64,000 nt of DNA. Source: Streptomyces sp. R21 (GTDB taxonomy: Bacteria; Actinomycetota; Actinomycetes; Streptomycetales; Streptomycetaceae). This document shows positions 52,062 to 62,336 of the stretch, in pieces. Numbering within the stretch: the first letter of the stretch is position 1; every line of letters begins with the position of its first letter. The notes beneath the pieces were generated by a model. It worked only from the letters and a program-made list of their open reading frames with translations, was not told the origin of the DNA and did no database searches. The translations under genes were made by a program, and so were the position numbers. Where the stretch lies: the NCBI RefSeq assembly GCF_041051975.1, contig NZ_CP163435.1:4712001-4776000 (forward strand), written 5' to 3'.

Positions 52062-55000
52062 CTACTTCGCAGCGGGCGCCCAGAGAGCGGCCACGATCTC
52101 CATCTGCTTGAGGACCAGGTCGACCGCCTCGCGCTCCTCCTCCGGCGGGTAGTCGAACATCGCCAGCACGCGGCGGATGCGGGTACGGAGCTTCGCCCGG
52201 ACAGGTTCGCGGGAGAGCCAGTCGACGGAGAGGTTCTTCTGGATGTCCTTGACGAGGGCACGAGCGATCTTGGCGAGCGTGTCGTCACCGCCCTCCATCG
52301 CCTCGGCCATGTCGCGGTGTGCGACGGCGTCGTAGAAGGCCAGCTCCGCGTGGGTCAACGGCGGGTCGAACCGCTCGCCACGGCGGGCCTCCGCCGACAC
52401 CTCCCGTGCCAGAGCAGCGAGTTCGGCGATCACCTGGGCGCTGGTGAGCTGCTGGAGCATGTAACGCCTCATCAGATCGTTCAGACGCTCGGTGAAGCTC
52501 TCGTTGCGGACGACGTTGTGCTTGGTCACCTCGCGCATCTTCTGCTGGATCATGCGGCGCAGGGCCTCGGTGACCAGGTGCGGGGTCTCCGAGTTCTCCA
52601 GATTGCGCAGCTGCGCCTCGTTGAGACGGGTGATGTCCAGCCGGCCGATCCCGGCCTCCGCGTACAGGTCGGTGATGTCGTCGGCGTCTACGACCGAAGC
52701 CGCGAGGGCCTGCAGGTAACGCTGGACCTCGGCGCTGAGCGGCTCCCCGCTGGCCTCGCGCTGGGCGGCGTCGAGCTTAATCATCCAGGCCCGGACCTCG
52801 CTGAAGAAGGAGATGTCACGACGCCAGTCGTCCAGGTCCTCGCAGCGCTCGGCGATCTCCTTGCTCATCGCGCAGACACGGTAGAAGCGGTCCAGCCGGG
52901 CCGCGCTGTCCTTGAAGCGGACGGAGAGCGGCTTGGCGGGGGGCTCGACCTTGTTGCCCGGGTTCTTCGGGTTCCGGAGGAAGTCAGCGGTCAGGCGCAG
53001 GGCGCGCTTGCGGGAGTCGGGGCGGCCGGTGTCGGCAAGCCACTCCTTCCAACGGCTCCCGGCCAGCAGCCCCTTGATGGTGGCCAGCTCATTCTTGACC
53101 TCGGTGACGGCCCGTTCGATGTCCGCGCCGAGGGTCTGGTCCTTGCGGTCCTGGTCGGAGTACTCGCGCAGCGCCTTGGTCAGGTTGTCGGTGAGGGGCG
53201 CGTAGCCGACGAGCAGACCGTCCTGCTTGCCGCGGAAACGGCGGTTGACGCGGGCGAGCGCCTGCATCAGGTTGGCGCCCTGCATCGGGCGGTCCATATA
53301 CAGGGTGTGGACGGGCGGGGCGTCGTAGCCGGTGAGCAGCATCGAGTGGACGATGAGCAGTTCCAGCTCGTCGTCGGGGTCCTTGGCGCGCTTCTGGACG
53401 ACCTTCTGCTGGGACTTGCGCAGCGAGTGCTTACGCAGGTGCTCGAGGTCGGAGCGGTCGCCGTGGAAGACGATCTTCATGACGCCCTTGTCGACCTCGT
53501 CACTGGCCCAGCCGGGTCGCCGCTCGGCCAGCGCGTCGAAGACCCGTACGCAGATCTCGCGGGTCGCGCACACGATCATCGCCTTACCGGGGGCGCCGAT
53601 GTCGGGTTTGACCAGCTCGCGGCGCTGCTCCCAGTGCGCGATCAGGTCGTCGGCGAGTTTCGCTATGCGGTCCTCGGCGCCGTAGACGGTGTTCATCGTC
53701 GTGGCGTACTGGATGGCGCGGCGGCGCTCGGCGTCGTCCATTCCCTCGGTGAGGGTGTTGGCCTGCTCGTCGAGCTTGTTCGGGTCGATGCCCTTGGGCA
53801 GGTCAACCTTGATGACGCGCGGCTCGTGGAACACGCGGACCGTCGCCCCGTCGTCGACGGCGCGCTTCAGGTCGTAGATGTCGATGTACTCCCCGAAGAC
53901 GGCACGGGTGTCGGCCTCGGCCTTAGAGATGGGCGTACCGGTGAAGGCGAGCAGGGTGGCGTACGGCAAGGCGTCGCGCAGGTGGCGGGCGTAGCCGTTG
54001 AGGCTGTCGTAGTGCGAGCGGTGCGCCTCGTCGACAATCACCAGGATGTTCCGGCGCTCGGAGAGGAGGGGGTGGGACTTGCCGGCCGCTTTCTCCTCCT
54101 GGCTCAGGCCGAACTTCTGGAGGGTGGTGAACACGATCCCGCCGACGTTGCGCCCCGTCAGCTCGGTGCGCAGCTCCTCGCGCGTGTCGATCTGTTGAGC
54201 TTTTGCCTGCAGCAGGGACTCGCTGTCGAGGAAGGTGTCGTAGAGCTGGTCGTCGAGGTCGTTGCGGTCGGTGATGACGACGATGGTGGGGTTGTTGAGC
54301 GCCGGGTGACGGAGGACGAGCGCGGCCGTCTCCACCATCTCCTCCGACTTGCCCGCACCCTGCGTGTGCCAGACGACGCCGGCCTGGCCGTTCGTCCGCG
54401 ACGCCTCGACGACGGCGTCCACGGCCTTGTTCACCGCGAAGTACTGGTGCGGCTTCGCGATGCGCTTCCCGGAGAGGGGCTCGCCCGGCTTGGGCGGGGG
54501 GAAGTTGACGAAGTTTCGGGTGAGGGAGAGGAACCGCTCCTGCGTGAACAGGCCGTGGAGGGCCAGGTTCAGCGCGTCGAGGCCGTCGTAGCCGGGCTCG
54601 TTGGTGTCGACGGGCTTGCCCTCGTGGTCTACGTTCCAGGGCGCGTAGTGCTCGTACGGCGTGAATGCGGTGCCGTACTTGGCGGTTATGCCGTCCGAGA
54701 CCAGGCACAGGACGTTGTAGCGGAACGCGATCGGGAACTCCGAGACGTACGTCTGGAGTTGGGCGTGGGCCGACTTGAGGGTGGCGTTCTCGTCGGAGGC
54801 GCTCTTCAACTCGACGACGGCCAGGGGCAGGCCGTTGACGTACAGGACGATGTCGAAGCGGCGGTGGCTGCCGTCGGTTTCCCGGAGGGTGACCTGGTTG
54901 ACGGCGAGGTAGCTGTTCGCGTCGGGGTCCGTGAAGTCGACGAGGCGGACGGTGGGGGTCTGCTCGGCGCCGAACTCGTCGGTGTACGTGAGCCGAATGC

Positions 55001-55337
55001 CGGTGGTGAGGTATTCGTGCGCCTGTTTGTTCTCCGGGTACGCCTCGCGGGAGGCGGGGTCGGTGGCGATACGGAGGGCTTCGTGGACGGCGGTGGAGGT
55101 CAGCTCCGGGTTCAGCTTCTCGATGGCTGCCTGGAGTTCGTTGTGGAGGATCAGGTCGTCCCAGTCGCGGCGGTGGCCGGTGCCGGGGGCCAGGTCCTTG
55201 CCAGCCCTTTTCTCCCAGGCGAGTTGCACGAGTTCATCCAGGGCCAGGTGCTCCCAGGTGGACTCGGTCATTTTGGCGTCGAGGTGGGCGGGGGTGCGGG
55301 GGGCGTCTGTGTGCTCGCTGCCGTTTTCGGTGGTCAT
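52062..55337 (-). CDS. hsdR: Type I restriction enzyme, R subunit
   Basis: A 1091-residue HsdR. The N-terminal nuclease has D162 (RRFDIVLYVNG) and E176-L-K178 (AVVELKS). The translocase has Walker A TQGAGKSEEM (325-334), DEAH in IVDEAHRSHY, and later helicase motifs (LLTGYDAPPVHTLY, ALARVNRRFRG). It moves DNA through the HsdM2S complex and cuts unmethylated DNA at a distance. The ATG at 55337 overlaps the hsdS stop by four bases. It is last in its operon. Confidence 0.95.
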   Translation of the reverse strand: MTTENGSEHTDAPRTPAHLDAKMTESTWEHLALDELVQLAWEKRAGKDLAPGTGHRRDWDDLILHNELQAAIEKLNPELTSTAVHEALRIATDPASREAYPENKQAHEYLTTGIRLTYTDEFGAEQTPTVRLVDFTDPDANSYLAVNQVTLRETDGSHRRFDIVLYVNGLPLAVVELKSASDENATLKSAHAQLQTYVSEFPIAFRYNVLCLVSDGITAKYGTAFTPYEHYAPWNVDHEGKPVDTNEPGYDGLDALNLALHGLFTQERFLSLTRNFVNFPPPKPGEPLSGKRIAKPHQYFAVNKAVDAVVEASRTNGQAGVVWHTQGAGKSEEMVETAALVLRHPALNNPTIVVITDRNDLDDQLYDTFLDSESLLQAKAQQIDTREELRTELTGRNVGGIVFTTLQKFGLSQEEKAAGKSHPLLSERRNILVIVDEAHRSHYDSLNGYARHLRDALPYATLLAFTGTPISKAEADTRAVFGEYIDIYDLKRAVDDGATVRVFHEPRVIKVDLPKGIDPNKLDEQANTLTEGMDDAERRRAIQYATTMNTVYGAEDRIAKLADDLIAHWEQRRELVKPDIGAPGKAMIVCATREICVRVFDALAERRPGWASDEVDKGVMKIVFHGDRSDLEHLRKHSLRKSQQKVVQKRAKDPDDELELLIVHSMLLTGYDAPPVHTLYMDRPMQGANLMQALARVNRRFRGKQDGLLVGYAPLTDNLTKALREYSDQDRKDQTLGADIERAVTEVKNELATIKGLLAGSRWKEWLADTGRPDSRKRALRLTADFLRNPKNPGNKVEPPAKPLSVRFKDSAARLDRFYRVCAMSKEIAERCEDLDDWRRDISFFSEVRAWMIKLDAAQREASGEPLSAEVQRYLQALAASVVDADDITDLYAEAGIGRLDITRLNEAQLRNLENSETPHLVTEALRRMIQQKMREVTKHNVVRNESFTERLNDLMRRYMLQQLTSAQVIAELAALAREVSAEARRGERFDPPLTHAELAFYDAVAHRDMAEAMEGGDDTLAKIARALVKDIQKNLSVDWLSREPVRAKLRTRIRRVLAMFDYPPEEEREAVDLVLKQMEIVAALWAPAAK

Positions 55338-56552
55338 ACGGCGTCCTCCACGATCTTCTCGGCGTCTCGGACTCGGAGCTTGCCGGACATTAGTTGGGGG
55401 AGGAGGGTGTCGCGGAGGTTGGCCAAGGCCAAAGACTCCCTGAGCGCCTGGTCCGCTCGCTCCTCCAGCGCATCCAGCTTGGGGCGCAGTTCCTTCTGGC
55501 CAGCAGGGCCGGGCAGGGTGAGTTCCAGTTCACCGACTTGAGATCTCCGGAGTTCGGTCTGACCAGTGCTGCCTTCGCCCATCGCCTCGATCTCTGGCTG
55601 AGCACGCAGCATGGCAAATCCGGCACAAACGGGGTCGACCTTGCTCTCATTGAAGCGCACGATCGTAATGTGCGAGTCGACAGTCGCGTCCAGGTCCAAG
55701 GTCCAGCGGGCAACCCGCCCGAGAGTACCAACACCCGTTGAATTCACTAGCACGTCGTTAAGCTGCAACAGCTTGGGGGCCTTGACCTTCTCCCGGAGAG
55801 TCAGACGGGAGGGTTCGAGATTCACACGCCCGTCGCGAATGCACTTCTGATTGAGCACTGTGAGTTCATCCGAAGAGTCTGCGTATTTCGGAGCGACGCC
55901 GCGAGTCAGCGCAGTCGCGACTGAGTCCACAACTACTTCAGTGGAGTCGTCATCATGAAGACTCTGAGAATAGAAGGTGAGACCGAGTTCGCGAGCCATT
56001 GCCGCGACGCGCTCGTTGACCGCGATCTTGTCGTCCAGCGCCCCAAGCACGCCGGAAATCGCACGCTGAATTTCCAATGGTGGCACAGTAACACTCAATC
56101 GCCTTTGTTCCGTGAGCGATACATATGCCGCCATATCGGACTCATTTTCGCGGGCCCGAAGCTGTGCCTTGAAAGGCTCAGACTGAAGGAAAGCGTAGAG
56201 ATATAGGGGATCGATTGCTTCATGGTTCAGGCTACGCCAGAACGTTGTCTGCGGTGAGCAAACAAATGGGGGGCTGACTGCTGGGGCGAAAGCAACCTTC
56301 CCCACTGTTCCTTTATGAGAGAGGATTACGTCACAGGGTGCACCAATTCCCTTTCGAACTCTCTCCCTGGCGATTTCGTTGATCTTTTGAGCAGACTCGA
56401 AGAGAAGGCGCCCACCCCTCATGTCCGCGGCACGAATGAAGGCCGTTCCACTGTTCCCGAACTCTGCTGGCCTCGGCCGATACTCGCCGTGGTTGCCGTC
56501 TTGCACCAGGAGAATGCCGTCAGCTTCGAGGTCGCTAACAACGCGCTGCCAC

Positions 56553-56560
<8 letters not shown>
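55334..56560 (-). CDS. hsdS: Type I specificity subunit
   Basis: A 408-residue HsdS with two target-recognition domains (about 1-170 and 205-360), each followed by a conserved helix (PPLEIQRAISGVLGALDDKIAVNER and AGQKELRPKLDALEERADQ). Its base composition is clearly lower in GC than its neighbours, above all in the first domain, as expected for specificity domains exchanged by recombination. The GTG at 56560 overlaps the hsdM stop and follows GGGGAGG. The target sequence cannot be predicted by eye. Confidence 0.93.
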
Positions 56561-58193
<1,633 letters not shown>

Positions 58194-58234
58194 CGTTCCT
58201 TCTTCCGACTCGTCGGTGGGTGGGTGTGGATTGG

Positions 58235-60418
58235 TTACGTGCGGTTGATGGTTCGGGCTTCGCCGAGGGTGAGGGTGCCGTCGGCCAGGCCCGCGATGGT
58301 CAAGCGGCGGGCCTCGGCGAGGGCGTCGGCCTGGGCGCGCAGCAGGCGTTCCCGGCGTTCGGTCTCGGCGAGGACGGCGTCGAAGCGCTGGACCTCGTCC
58401 GGGTCGAGGTCGGGGAGCTGGTAGTCCTCGATACGGCGGGCGGGGCGCACCGCGCTGGGGCTGCGGGCGGTGCCACGGGCCGCACCGAGCAGGGCCGCGA
58501 GGACCCGAGGGGAGAGCGGGCGGGTGGCATCGGCGTTGACGCGGAGCACGCGGGCCGGAAACGCAACGACCGAGAAACCGTCGTGGTCGACGTACACGCC
58601 GAGGCGGGGCGCGAGGGTGTAGACGACATCACCGGGCTCGGTGAGCGCCACCCGTTCGTAGGCCGTCGCCAGCAGAAGGCGGTCGATGCGGCGGTTGCCC
58701 ACGGGTCGTTCGCCGGTGATCTCCTCGGGACCCAGGACGGTGTGGTGGCCGTCCCGGGTGAGCTGCTTCTCGTCGATACGGTGGCCGGGGAGCCGGGTCA
58801 CCCTGCGTGCGGTGATCAGCTTGCCGAGGGTGGTGCGCTTGGGCAGGCGACCGACCCTGCGCATTACGGCCCCTTGGTAAGGGCCTCGCTCGTCTTCGTA
58901 CGCCCGGGTGTCCGCCGTCGCGCGCTCCAGGCGGGCCTCGGCCTCGGCGATCAGGGCGGGGCGTTCGGTGACCTTGTCGGACCAGATGGCGGAGGCGGGC
59001 GGCGCAGGTGGGGTCAGGGGGCCGCCGAAGGCCCGGTCCAGGTCAGCGACGGGGACCACACGGCCGTAGCGCGGGTCGTGACCGTCGAGTCCTCGGAAGC
59101 CTTCTGCGCGCCAAAGGAGGACGTCCTCGGCAAGCCGCATGCGCACACCCGGCGTGAGCTGTTCCGAGCTGATGTCGGCCAGTAAGACCATGCCCTCCGC
59201 CTCCCGGACGGGACCGCGTGTGAGCGTCCACAGCGCGGGACGGTAGCCAGGACGGAAGGGCAGGACCCCGCCGGGAAGCGCGATGACCGACTCGACGATG
59301 TTCTCGCGCAGGAGGGCCGAGCGGAGCTGGGCGGCCTCGGTGCTCTTCAGTTCGTCGACGAGTGCGTCGGCCGGTCCAAGGACGAGGGCCGTGCAGCCGG
59401 GACGGAGGAGGTAGGCGACGCGTTCGAGCTCCGTCAGTACGACGGCTACTGAGCGGTCCTCGCCGGGGCGGTACGGGAGCTGGGTGACGACGAGGTCCGG
59501 GTCCGCGAAGCGTTCCTCCAGGTCGGAGCCGGTCTGCACGTCCAGGTCAAGTTCGCTTACGCCCGCCAGCAGGAAGCGGCGGCGGGTGATGCGGGTGAGC
59601 CGGTCGTCGGGGTCAGCGGCGAGGACAGTGACGCGGTCGCGGTCCTCCGCGTCGTCGATGAGCGCGGCGAGCAGGTCGCCGGCGCGGGCGTGCGGGTCAG
59701 CGAGGGTGAGGGACTCACCTCGCTCAAGGCGGACACGGAGGTCGGTGAGCTGGGTGAGCAGACTCCGCAGCGCCGGGGTGACCGCGTCGGCGGCGAGGGA
59801 GTCCAGTCCGAGCCGGGAGCGGGCGGCGAGCAGCCACTCGTACGCGCCGCGCTCGTCGTAGGCGGATTCGACCAGGTCCTCGGCGAGGCGGGCGAGTGGG
59901 GCCGCCGTGGCGTCGATCGCGCGAAGCTCGCGGAGTACGAAATCGTCCTCGGCGTCGATCCGTTCGGCTCGGCGCAGCAGCGCGGACCAGAGGGCCTCGT
60001 CGGCTTCGGCGTCGGGCGGGGAGGCCGGGGAGACGTTCGCATCGTCGGCCAGTGGCCGACCGTCGAGCCGGCGCAGGCACAGCAAGCTGCCCAGCGTCTC
60101 GACCAGCTGCCACGGCGTGAAACGGTCCCGCAGCGCGATGATGCCGAAAAGGGCAAGCTCGGATCGGAGCTCCTGCGGGGCGGCGTTGCCGAGGCCGGAG
60201 GCGATCAGCCAGTCGGTCACCTGCGCGCCGTCGAACAGCGGCCGTCCCGAGTTCTCGGACATGGCGGCGGGGAAGTCCGGGTGGCGTCGACGCCAGGTGG
60301 ACACGACAGGGCGCTTCACCCGGGCGAACGTCGCGATGTCGGCCATCGACACCAGGAGGGGCAGCGGCCCTGGGAAGCTGAGTGCCGGGTCCGGCAGACC
60401 AGTGACCACTGTGCGCAT
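58235..60418 (-). CDS. Degenerate N6-methylase fused to HsdS-like domain
   Basis: A 727-residue protein upstream of hsdM in the same direction. Residues 25-75 form a helix-turn-helix (SMADIATFARVKRPVVSTWRRRH). The methylase-like middle has DPHARAGDLL (241-250) where motif I is expected and TQLPYRP (312-318) instead of NPPY/F, followed by VLPFRPGYRPALWTL, so SAM binding and catalysis look impaired. The C-terminus (VNADATRPLSPRVLAALLG, RIEDYQLPDLDPDEV) resembles an HsdS target-recognition domain. It is probably a DNA-recognition or regulatory part of the island. The start is uncertain: ATG 60418 or 60433. Confidence 0.7.
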   Translation of the reverse strand: MRTVVTGLPDPALSFPGPLPLLVSMADIATFARVKRPVVSTWRRRHPDFPAAMSENSGRPLFDGAQVTDWLIASGLGNAAPQELRSELALFGIIALRDRFTPWQLVETLGSLLCLRRLDGRPLADDANVSPASPPDAEADEALWSALLRRAERIDAEDDFVLRELRAIDATAAPLARLAEDLVESAYDERGAYEWLLAARSRLGLDSLAADAVTPALRSLLTQLTDLRVRLERGESLTLADPHARAGDLLAALIDDAEDRDRVTVLAADPDDRLTRITRRRFLLAGVSELDLDVQTGSDLEERFADPDLVVTQLPYRPGEDRSVAVVLTELERVAYLLRPGCTALVLGPADALVDELKSTEAAQLRSALLRENIVESVIALPGGVLPFRPGYRPALWTLTRGPVREAEGMVLLADISSEQLTPGVRMRLAEDVLLWRAEGFRGLDGHDPRYGRVVPVADLDRAFGGPLTPPAPPASAIWSDKVTERPALIAEAEARLERATADTRAYEDERGPYQGAVMRRVGRLPKRTTLGKLITARRVTRLPGHRIDEKQLTRDGHHTVLGPEEITGERPVGNRRIDRLLLATAYERVALTEPGDVVYTLAPRLGVYVDHDGFSVVAFPARVLRVNADATRPLSPRVLAALLGAARGTARSPSAVRPARRIEDYQLPDLDPDEVQRFDAVLAETERRERLLRAQADALAEARRLTIAGLADGTLTLGEARTINRT

Positions 60419-60563
60419 CCCTCCCCCGCTCATCTATCGTCGCATCAGCCGCTTCGGCAACCAGGCTGGGCCTTGTCTCACGTCACGGGTCCGCTTGCAG
60501 CAGATTCCCGCCCGACGCCACAAGACGATACGCCGACCCCGACAACGCGAGTGCAGCTTCATT

Positions 60564-60581
60564 TGATAATGGCGGTTATCA
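60564..60581. promoter_or_regulatory. Palindrome TGATAATG-GC-GGTTATCA between divergent operons
   Basis: Same length and spacing as the palindrome at 51810-51827, with two arm mismatches. It lies in the 394-base gap 60419-60812, which otherwise contains no gene, about 145 bases before the degenerate methylase gene and 230 before the plus-strand operon. Confidence 0.55.
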
Positions 60582-60812
60582 GACCCTGGACGAGAGTCGC
60601 CCCATCGAGCTGTCTCGACCAGCTGGGTGATTCACATCCGAAGTGCCACTCCCCCGAGAGATGCGACAGAATGACGGATCAGTTTCCCGACTGAACGGCG
60701 CTGAGGGGGTGGCAGCGGGAAATGATCGAGCACAGTTGCGGACCGTCTTGCCGCAAAGGGCTCACTGCGCGGCGCACCCACCAGCCAGCGGCGTTCAGCT
60801 GCTCTCGGTCCG

Positions 60813-62336
60813 ATGGTTGAGCGCATGGTCGCCGTCGGTGGGAAGGGGCAAACACCGGAGCTCGTGGACGGACCGGGCTGGAGCCGCCCCGGACTGGACG
60901 TCGCCGCGGGCCGTTATCCGCTCTCGGTGGAGCGGCATGTGGCACGCATGGTCGATCACCTGGTCCCCGGGGTGACCACGCAGACGCCGCACGGGCGTTA
61001 CTACGCACTGCACGGGCTGATCGCGGCGCAAGCCGACGGGGAGGACCTGACGGTCCCGGCCGCCCAGACTCTGCTGCGCCGCGCGGAAGTGGCCTTGGCC
61101 GCCGTGTCGTTCGCGCATCATCCGCAGGCTCTGGACTGGCTGCCGCGTGCTCATGGGGTCGATGCCCTTGCCCGGCGGCTGCACTCCGGGACGGTCACCA
61201 TGTCCGAAGCCGAGGTCCCGGGCAAGGACGGGTACGTGGGCAACTCATGGGGGTTCTGGGCACCGTACGCCGGATCCGAGGTCGCGCTCGGCATCCTCGG
61301 TGCGGGCCCCATGCCGGTTCCCGGACCGCGGTTGGAGACCGCGGCACTACGAGCTGGGCTGGACGGGCTGCTCGAACTGGCCGCCGAGGACACGCTGAAC
61401 GTGGATGATCTCGCCTCTTTCGGGGACCGGCTGTGCGTGTGCGTGGGCGGTGAGCATCCTGACGGGGCGTGGCTGGCGAACCTCATGTGCGAGCCCGGTG
61501 CACCGGCCGAAGCAGGCTCCCGCTCGGCAACACGACGCCAGACGATTCAGCTTCTGGCTCGTGTGGTCGCCACACATCCCGTCCGACATTTCACCCGCGA
61601 CATCGGCCATGTGCTCGCTTTCGGCGACTTCCTGACCACCGATCCCGTGACCAGCGGCATCGACGCGGCCGGTGCATGGCGCGGAGTGGTGCTGCGGAAC
61701 TACTCCGTCGGAGCGTGGCGCCGCCTGTGGTCCTGGCTCGTGGAGCAGGTCGACGGGCTGGTGCCGATCGAGGAAGTGGCCGACCGCTTCGCCGCGGAGC
61801 TTCCCGACATGACGGTGGACGCGTTCCTGTCCTCCCTTCCCGCGACGCAGAGCACGTCCGGAGCGCCGTTGCCCGCCGAGCACGACCTGAGGTGGACGGG
61901 TGATCCCTTGCCCCTCGCCGAACTGCGGGTGCTCGCCACCAATGCCCGTCGGGTGGACGAACTCACCGGTCGGGTCCAGGACGCGTTCCTCGGCCAGCGC
62001 GGTGTCGAGCTCGGCCCGGAATGGGTCCAGCGGCGGCTTGACGAAGCGCGCCCCATGAAACTGCGCGATGTCGCCCGCCGACTCACCTACGACCTGGTGG
62101 CGCGGTCGCAGCGGATCGCGCTGGCCAAGGCCCGCCGACGTGCTGACGGCACGCTGTGGTTACCGACCCGGCTGCACGAACGGGGCGGGCTGCTGTACCG
62201 GACAAGCCAGGAGGGGCGCGGTGACGTCGGGCTACGGCTGGACCAGCTCGGGACCGTCCTGGCCACCTGCGGCGTACTGCACTACCACGACCAGCACTGG
62301 TCGGTGACCAGTAGCGGGAGGGCTCTCCTTGACTGA
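60813..62336 (+). CDS. Unknown 507-residue protein, partner of PLD-like protein
   Basis: I do not recognise this family. The protein is alpha-helical throughout, with segments such as RRLWSWLVEQVDGLVPIEEVADRF and LKLRDVARRLTYDLVARSQRIAL-like helices. The C-terminal 60 residues (GDVGLRLDQLGTVLATCGVLHYHDQHW) look like a winged helix. No catalytic motif is visible. The start is uncertain (ATG 60813 or 60825, GTG 60864). The stop overlaps the start of the PLD-like gene by eight bases, so the two are translationally coupled and likely form a complex. Confidence 0.7.
   Translation: MVERMVAVGGKGQTPELVDGPGWSRPGLDVAAGRYPLSVERHVARMVDHLVPGVTTQTPHGRYYALHGLIAAQADGEDLTVPAAQTLLRRAEVALAAVSFAHHPQALDWLPRAHGVDALARRLHSGTVTMSEAEVPGKDGYVGNSWGFWAPYAGSEVALGILGAGPMPVPGPRLETAALRAGLDGLLELAAEDTLNVDDLASFGDRLCVCVGGEHPDGAWLANLMCEPGAPAEAGSRSATRRQTIQLLARVVATHPVRHFTRDIGHVLAFGDFLTTDPVTSGIDAAGAWRGVVLRNYSVGAWRRLWSWLVEQVDGLVPIEEVADRFAAELPDMTVDAFLSSLPATQSTSGAPLPAEHDLRWTGDPLPLAELRVLATNARRVDELTGRVQDAFLGQRGVELGPEWVQRRLDEARPMKLRDVARRLTYDLVARSQRIALAKARRRADGTLWLPTRLHERGGLLYRTSQEGRGDVGLRLDQLGTVLATCGVLHYHDQHWSVTSSGRALLD

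Noticed and set aside
52317..55541. 1074-residue plus-strand frame opposite hsdR
   Set aside because: hsdR has all nuclease and helicase motifs on the other strand. The plus frame is valine/glycine-rich shadow sequence.
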